Shown: in pieces, positions 59,019-64,000 of the stretch
Position numbering within the stretch: position 1 is the stretch's first letter
Layout of the letters: the number at the start of each line of letters is the position of its first letter
The notes under the pieces: generated by a model
What the model was told of the DNA's origin: nothing
What the model saw: the letters and a program-made list of their open reading frames with translations, nothing else
The model's database searches: none
From: Paracyclopina nana
Lineage: Eukaryota; Arthropoda; Copepoda; Cyclopoida; Cyclopettidae
NCBI GenBank assembly: GCA_019096065.1
Contig: JAGUCH010000007.1
Coordinates: 1,944,501-2,008,500, forward strand
Reading direction: 5' to 3'
Length of the DNA stretch: 64,000 nucleotides
Program-made: the position numbers and the translations under genes

Positions 59019-60506
59019 TCAACGGGATTCCCGGGAATTGGAGCGGCTTCGGCTCTTGGAGCGAGACTTTGATCTCGAGTCAGATCTACGGCTCCTGGAC
59101 CTTGACCTAGACCTGGATCTGGATCTAGACCTGAAAATAAACCTTTGACATAAAGCCTGTCTTTTTTCAAAAAATGACCTAATTACTTGGATCTAGAGTC
59201 AGATCGACGGGCTTTCTTGTTCTCGTCAATGAGCTTGATGCGGCGTCCATCCAAGTCGGTATTATCCAATTTGTCCAGGGCATATTCGAGTCCTCGGCGA
59301 TCGCCAAACTCAACAACTCTGGAATCACAAAAGTTAATCAGGATATTTACGAATGAAAAAGGTGACTTGTTACCCTTCTCCTTGACGAGGCTTATGAGCG
59401 TTGGTGTAGGTGATCTCGCCAGCAGCCCTGAAGTAGTCCTTCAAATCCTTGAGAGCAGAAAACAGTTTTCACGTTATTTATCAAGATTTACAGAAGGTAG
59501 CTTGCATCAAATTGAAAAATGAACGGCTCAGCGCAAAATAGCTTTATCATAAGGATATGTCAATGATGAAGATCAACTGTGAGTGCGACAGCGCAGAATT
59601 TGAAAACGGTAATATTACCTTGTCCCATGGACTGATCGGCCTCTGGAAATGATCCCCTAGCCCCTTTAAATGATACCCTGCCCAAGAAGAAGACTCGGAA
59701 GACCTGGCCTAATTCTCCATCGCTGATGGAACACGACCTGGGATCTCGGCCCAAGGAAGGATGAATCATGAGCGACTGATGCGGGCCTGATCGCAAAAAT
59801 TTGCCTACTCCTTCATCCGAGCCACAATTGAAGGCCTTATCCAAACTTTGCTGGTTAAGGTTTTATTGGCCCAAGGATGCGACCCGGCGACCGGACCATA
59901 GCAGCAGTTAGATTTATCATGAATTGACCAATGGGGACCAACCGGAACCGGTTAAACTGGGACTTTTATAGCTCGCACTTGGAGGATAGATAAACATTCT
60001 CAAATTGACTGTAAGAAATTGGTTCGGCAAGAGCAGAAACGCTCCGCGGTCACTCACCTGCCACGATGTCCTTGAGCTCAAGTTCTCAACGATCAGCCGA
60101 TACTCGGTTTTACGGCCAGGAGGGTTGCCACGCCGGCGGCCTCCGTTGTTCCGGTTGGGCGAGCGGCCTCTGAAACGGCCTCCACGATCCCCTCGATCGC
60201 CTCTGTCCCTGTCACGACGGTCACGAGCGAGTTCAACTCGGACTCTTCAAGAGTGACAGAATTAGCGAAAAACTCAAAAAATGAAAGCTTTGTAAAGAGT
60301 GCTTACCGAGAACCGCGGATTTCCTTGCCATCAAGATCATGGACTGCGTCATCGGCGTCGCGATAGTCTTCAAAGTCGACGAAGCCGTAGCCATTCTTGA
60401 TAGAGATGTCGCCCAATTTGCCGAAACCCTTGAAGAACTTTTCGACGTCTCTTTCCCGCACGTCATTGGCCAAGTTGCCAACGTACACTCGTTGTCCTGA
60501 CGGCAT
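59019..60506 (-). CDS. SR splicing factor, SRSF4/5/6 (B52) type
   Basis: SR proteins bind exonic enhancers and recruit the spliceosome in the nucleus. Exons 60506-60307, 60244-60058, 59447-59374, 59318-59187 and 59130-59019 give 234 residues. RRM1 has RNP motifs VYVGNL and NGYGFVDFED. A Gly/Arg linker (RGGRGSFRGRSPNR) leads to a pseudo-RRM with the signature SWQDLKDYFR, then VVEFGDRRGLEYAL. The RS tail is short, about 40 residues of SRSRSR type ending NSRESR. Intron 2 (59448-60057, 610 nt) is much longer than the others; family members often hide a poison exon there for autoregulation, so this intron may do the same. Confidence 0.9.
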
Positions 60507-60572
60507 TTTTCGATCGAAATCAAGAAAAATTCGGCCTTCGTGACAGAAATTAATATGGAGGATGTTTGCTAT

Positions 60573-61016
60573 TAGAGGTGGATCGGGCTCAAGCCCGAGC
60601 CTGAAAGCCCAATTCCAACTTCTGGCCCGAGCTAAATAAGACCCAGCCCGAGCCCGACTTGGGCCGATTATCAGAAAACCCGAAAAAGCCCTAAGTCATT
60701 CTCAACGAGCCCGAATTTGCCCGAATGACAATTTTTTTAAATCAAAAACTTCTTCAAAATCAGAAAAACTATTGCCCTGGATTATGAGCGAAAACATAGA
60801 GATTGATTGTTAAGTTATGCTGCATTTGCAAAACCTCCAATATTGTAGGTGAATTTCTTAACAAAAAAGTTATTATTATTCAGATTTTTCAAGAAAAATT
60901 TTAGATTTCATCTCGGCCCGAAAGCCCGTAACAATTTTTGACTGGCCCGAAAAAGCCCGACCCGAATCATTTTTGGAAAGCCCGAGCCCGACTTTTCTTG
61001 GCTCGATACATCTCTA
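60573..61016. mobile_element. MITE-like element with GCCCGA-rich ends
   Basis: The left end TAGAGGTGGATCGGGCTC at 60573 and the inverse of the right end (TAGAGATGTATCGAGCCA) match at most positions. Just inside both ends are dense AGCCCGAGCCCGA-type words; the middle is AT-rich. No ORF. The RGGTGNATCG-like termini recall hAT elements, but no 8-bp target duplication is clear. Confidence 0.5.
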
Positions 61017-61049
61017 TGACGCTGCTTTACTGCGCATTACAGTCTACAG

Positions 61050-61230
61050 AGTTATCAACGGATTTTTAGGCTTTCGACCACCTTTTTCGCCCTAAACGAC
61101 CACTTTTGCAACCACAATTTCTCAGACCATTTCAATAACGACCACTTTTCCGACGACCGGCCACCAATTTTTCCCGACTAAATAAAGTCAAAAACGACCA
61201 CTTTGGTCGTATCCGACCACCGTGATAACT
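61050..61230. mobile_element. Short inverted-repeat element with CGACCAC words
   Basis: The ends AGTTATCAACGG (61050) and CCGTGATAACT (61220-61230) are inverted copies with a one-base difference in length. Repeated CGACCAC and GACCACTTT words fill the 181-bp interior. Probably a second small MITE next to the previous one. Confidence 0.45.
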
Positions 61231-61551
61231 ATGCTGCGCAACGCACGTGTTTTGAATGAATGAGCCGGTGCTTTAAATCTCAGGCATTCAAGCCAACTTT
61301 GAGGGGTGAATTATGCAGTAACTATGTAATTAAGCGATGAAGTCTGACTCAAAACAGAAGAGATATTTACCAAAATTGGTAGATACAAATTGATTGAGTT
61401 TTTTTAGGAGGTTTATACGAAAATGTGCGATGTTAGAATAGACTTGACTTAAACGACGTCTCATTTTCTCGGCATCAACAGCTGAACCGTTGCAATTTCA
61501 CAACATTTTGGAATTAGTGGAAAAAGAAAACAAAACGTAATATATTGAGCC

Positions 61552-62383
61552 ATGGCGGTGGTGCGTACTCATTTTGAAAACAACAATGACATTGGCGTTT
61601 TCTCGAAGCTGACCAATGCCTACTGCTTGGTTGGCGTGGGTGGATCGGCCAACTTTTTTACAAGTTTCGAGGCGGAGCTGGACGAAGTGATTCCCGTGAT
61701 TTATTCCACCATTGGTGGCTGCCGAATCGTTGGTAGAATGACTGTGGGAAATAGACACGGACTGCTTGTCCCCAATTCCACGACTGATCAAGAATTGCAG
61801 CAAATTAGGAACTCTTTACCGGACTCGGTGAAGATCCAGAGGGTCGAGGAGAGGCTGTCAGCTTTGGGAAATGTCATTGCTTGCAATGATTATGTCGCCT
61901 TGGTAAGGGTCATTTTATCTGGACTTGTTTTGAGCCTCTATATTTGCGTATTTCGATTTTATAATGCTATTATTTCGTTTTCATTTGTTTTAGGTGCATC
62001 CGGATTTGGACAGAGAGACGGAGGAAATTCTTGCTGATGCCCTCAAAGTTGAAGTGTTTCGCCAAACGATTGCCGACAATGTACTGGTCGGATCATATTG
62101 TGCACTGTCAAACCAAGGTGGCCTTGTTCATCCTAGGACCAGTGTGGCTGATCAGGATGAGTTGTCTTCCTTGCTGCAAGTACCTTTGGTGGCTGGAACA
62201 GTCAACCGAGGTTCGGAAGTGCTCGGAGCTGGAATGGTGGTCAATGATTGGGTCGCTTTCTGTGGCCAAGACACAACTTCTACTGAAATCTCAGTCATGG
62301 AGTCTGTCTTTAAGCTGAACGAAGGACAACCCTCTGCTATCACCCAACAAATGAGATCCACGCTTATTGAATCGATGACCTAA
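61552..62383 (+). CDS. eIF6: Eukaryotic translation initiation factor 6
   Basis: eIF6 binds the 60S ribosomal subunit, acts in its biogenesis and blocks premature joining with 40S. Exons 61552-61902 and 61994-62383 give 246 residues, one more than the human protein. The pentein-fold repeats are clear: [58 protein letters not shown] and [19 protein letters not shown]. The stop TAA (62381-62383) shares its last base with the polyadenylation hexamer AATAAA (62383-62388), so the 3' UTR is extremely short. The pICln gene converges from the right, 66 bp away. Confidence 0.97.
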
Positions 62384-62388
62384 ATAAA
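62383..62388 (+). terminator. eIF6 polyadenylation hexamer overlapping the stop
   Basis: AATAAA begins at the last base of the TAA stop. A minus-strand AATAAA for pICln lies at 62413-62418 (TTTATT on the plus strand), so the two 3' ends are within tens of bases. Confidence 0.6.
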
Positions 62389-62449
62389 GTTTACTTTTTT
62401 GCTATATGATTGGATTTTATTAAAAGAATAATACAGTTTTGTGGGCTTT

Positions 62450-63028
62450 TCAAGACTCTTCCATGGGCGCATGATCCCCATTGCCTTCTTGCACAGTTTC
62501 ATCATCATCTTCTGCATCTTCATACATGTCATCAGCAGCCTCATCATCGTCGTCGTCTTCGGCCTCCTCAGCCGCAGCCTCCGCAACATTTTCAGCATCC
62601 TCTGGATCCGGATGCAAGGCCTGGCAAGCTGACATGGCTTGAAACATGTCTTGCAGCTTGGTCTTGTCTTCCGGAACAAATCTGACTTCTGTCATGCCTT
62701 CGCCGTCATTCGTGTCTTCTTCGTCTGAGCCTTCTGGTGTTGAAGCTGGCGTTCCAGGCTCGCTATCGACAAGCTTGACATCAATCATGAGATACAGACA
62801 CTCAGCCCTAGGAAAGGCGGACAAGTCTCTGGAGACAGCATGCAGTGCAATATGATTGTACTCAAGGCTGAAAGTGTTGTGGCCAGCATCTCCGACCCAA
62901 GTCACTCGCGCTTCGGAAATGTGCAAAACGCCTTTCCCCAAGCATTTTTCGTTAAGATATGTCGTTACATTAGGCTCTCGGTGGACAATTCCATCCTCAG
63001 GAGGCCCCAATGAAGACACAACAACCAT
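62450..63028 (-). CDS. icln: Methylosome subunit pICln
   Basis: pICln binds Sm proteins and presents them to the PRMT5 methylosome during snRNP assembly. This single exon encodes 192 residues. The PH-like fold is visible as GKGVLHISEARVTWV, NTFSLEYNHIALHAVSRDL and ECLYLMIDVKL. The acidic central loop (EGSDEEDTNDGEG) and long acidic C-terminus (EEAEDDDDDEAADDMYEDAE) are typical, as is VRFVPEDKTKLQDMFQAM. It converges on eIF6. Confidence 0.95.
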   Translation of the reverse strand: MVVVSSLGPPEDGIVHREPNVTTYLNEKCLGKGVLHISEARVTWVGDAGHNTFSLEYNHIALHAVSRDLSAFPRAECLYLMIDVKLVDSEPGTPASTPEGSDEEDTNDGEGMTEVRFVPEDKTKLQDMFQAMSACQALHPDPEDAENVAEAAAEEAEDDDDDEAADDMYEDAEDDDETVQEGNGDHAPMEES

Positions 63029-64000
63029 TTCTCTGGTTATATGGCCTCACAATCAAAAGAATCTGAATTGACGACTTTTAGTCGCTTTGTTTATGTTTTG
63101 AAATTTCGCAAACTGAAGCTACCAGATGGTAATCGGAGTGATCCAACTAAAAGAGCCAAATGAAATAGCATAAAATGCCAATTCAAAAAAAGCTGTTGTG
63201 TTAGTCTGTGGTTTTTATTATCAATTACATAATCAATTGCTGATGCAATAAAAAGTTATCACATATTCCAATTTATGCATTGTATGTGAAGTCTGTGATC
63301 TCAGATGAGCTGACATTTCTTGATGGACACCCCCAAAATACTCAAACTCACCCAGAAAAACTCTTCCAAAGTATTAACAAGCAATTCGCACCTGACAAGC
63401 CGAAAATGAGGTCCTTCAGAGTGTTTCAAGCCTAAGGCTTCACTGGCAAATTCATTTCAAATCAAATGAAGAAGCTATAATGTTGGACGCAAGTTCGGCC
63501 CAAAATGGATGCTTAGAGGCCTTTGATTGCAATAACAACCTCATAGGTACACGTCATGGTCAAATCCTAGACCTCAACAACCTACCAAAGCAATAAAAAA
63601 CATGCCTTTTGAAGTTAGAACTAACACTTTCATTTGCAAAGAGAGCATAATTTCAAGAGGATTCTGTCAATGCCTGAAGTTTTAGTTCCCAAAACATTGG
63701 TGAAACTTGGGTACTTTAACACTTTATTGGAGTTCATGAATTACAGCAACGCAAAGGCATGTGAACAATGTGAGGGCTGTAATGACAAAATCTATGTGAG
63801 CATGATGGCCTTAGGGGTAGCCAGATCAGTTAGGTAAGCTTGAAACTGACAGTTAGTTAGTTGAAAAAAGAATGAAATGTGAAATTTTGAGCTTGAAAAA
63901 GCTTGATAATTATTTTCAAAAGCTTGGGATCGCTCGAACACACTTCAAAAAGCTTAAAGCAAGCTGAAAATTTAAATTTCCCGCTCGTTTCAACACTATT
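63029..64000. other. pICln promoter and unassigned right edge
   Basis: The first 150 bases are the pICln 5' region. An open stretch at about 63634-63834 on the plus strand ends at a good donor (AG|GTAAGC at 63834) and encodes two clustered cysteines (CEQCEGC). It could be an exon of a gene running out of the window, but I find no supporting homology. Confidence 0.3.

Overview
The window is a gene-dense stretch of a eukaryotic nuclear genome, most likely from an arthropod. The evidence for this is a short-gastrulation/chordin gene, an invertebrate-type SARM (Ect4) gene, twinstar-type cofilin, SMG8, eIF6, pICln and SKP2. Most introns are GT-AG and only about 45-80 nt long. A pair of SEFIR (IL-17 receptor-like) receptors and a SETD7-like protein argue against Drosophila and fit a crustacean or another non-dipteran arthropod. 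I cannot name the species. Coding DNA is clearly richer in G+C than the AT-rich spacers and introns.

Layout, left to right: the 3' part of sog/chordin (+, 176-3547); an unknown small secreted Cys-rich protein (-, 4490-5151) with a tiny divergent ORF beside it; Sarm/Ect4 (+, 7657-10981), whose frame stays open for 264 codons after the TGA; SMG8 (+, 13926-18925) with a complete MORN-trypsin gene on the opposite strand inside one intron (15298-17228); a PHOSPHO-type phosphatase (-) overlapping the SMG8 stop; cofilin (+); a 200-bp MITE; UBA1 (-, 22084-25942); a small ankyrin gene (+, 27464-34680) split by a 6.7-kb GC-AG intron full of foldback repeats; two tandem SEFIR receptors (-, 34812-37232 and 38729-40920); eEF1B (+); a SETD7-like protein with a signal peptide (+); two tandem secreted paralogues of unknown family (-); a possible chemoreceptor fragment (-); two tandem Golgi-type carbohydrate sulfotransferases (+); SKP2 (-); RSPRY1 (+); an SRSF4/5/6-type SR protein (-); two MITE-like elements; eIF6 (+) and pICln (-).

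The genes do not form one pathway. Housekeeping functions are mRNA decay (SMG8), translation (eEF1B, eIF6), splicing and snRNP assembly (SR protein, pICln), and ubiquitin (UBA1, SKP2, RSPRY1). Mixed with them are immune or extracellular candidates: SEFIR receptors, the MORN-trypsin protease, the secreted paralogue pair and Sarm. Packing is tight: genes converge with shared or overlapping 3' ends, and two polyadenylation hexamers overlap the stop codon.

The strongest unusual signals are the Sarm TGA-CAA-TTA readthrough candidate, the MORN-trypsin gene nested antisense in SMG8 with an 18-bp coding overlap, a secreted protein with repeated cationic amphipathic helices, and the signal-peptide SETD7-like protein. 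Exon coordinates below were worked out by hand from frame continuity and splice consensus, without transcript data.
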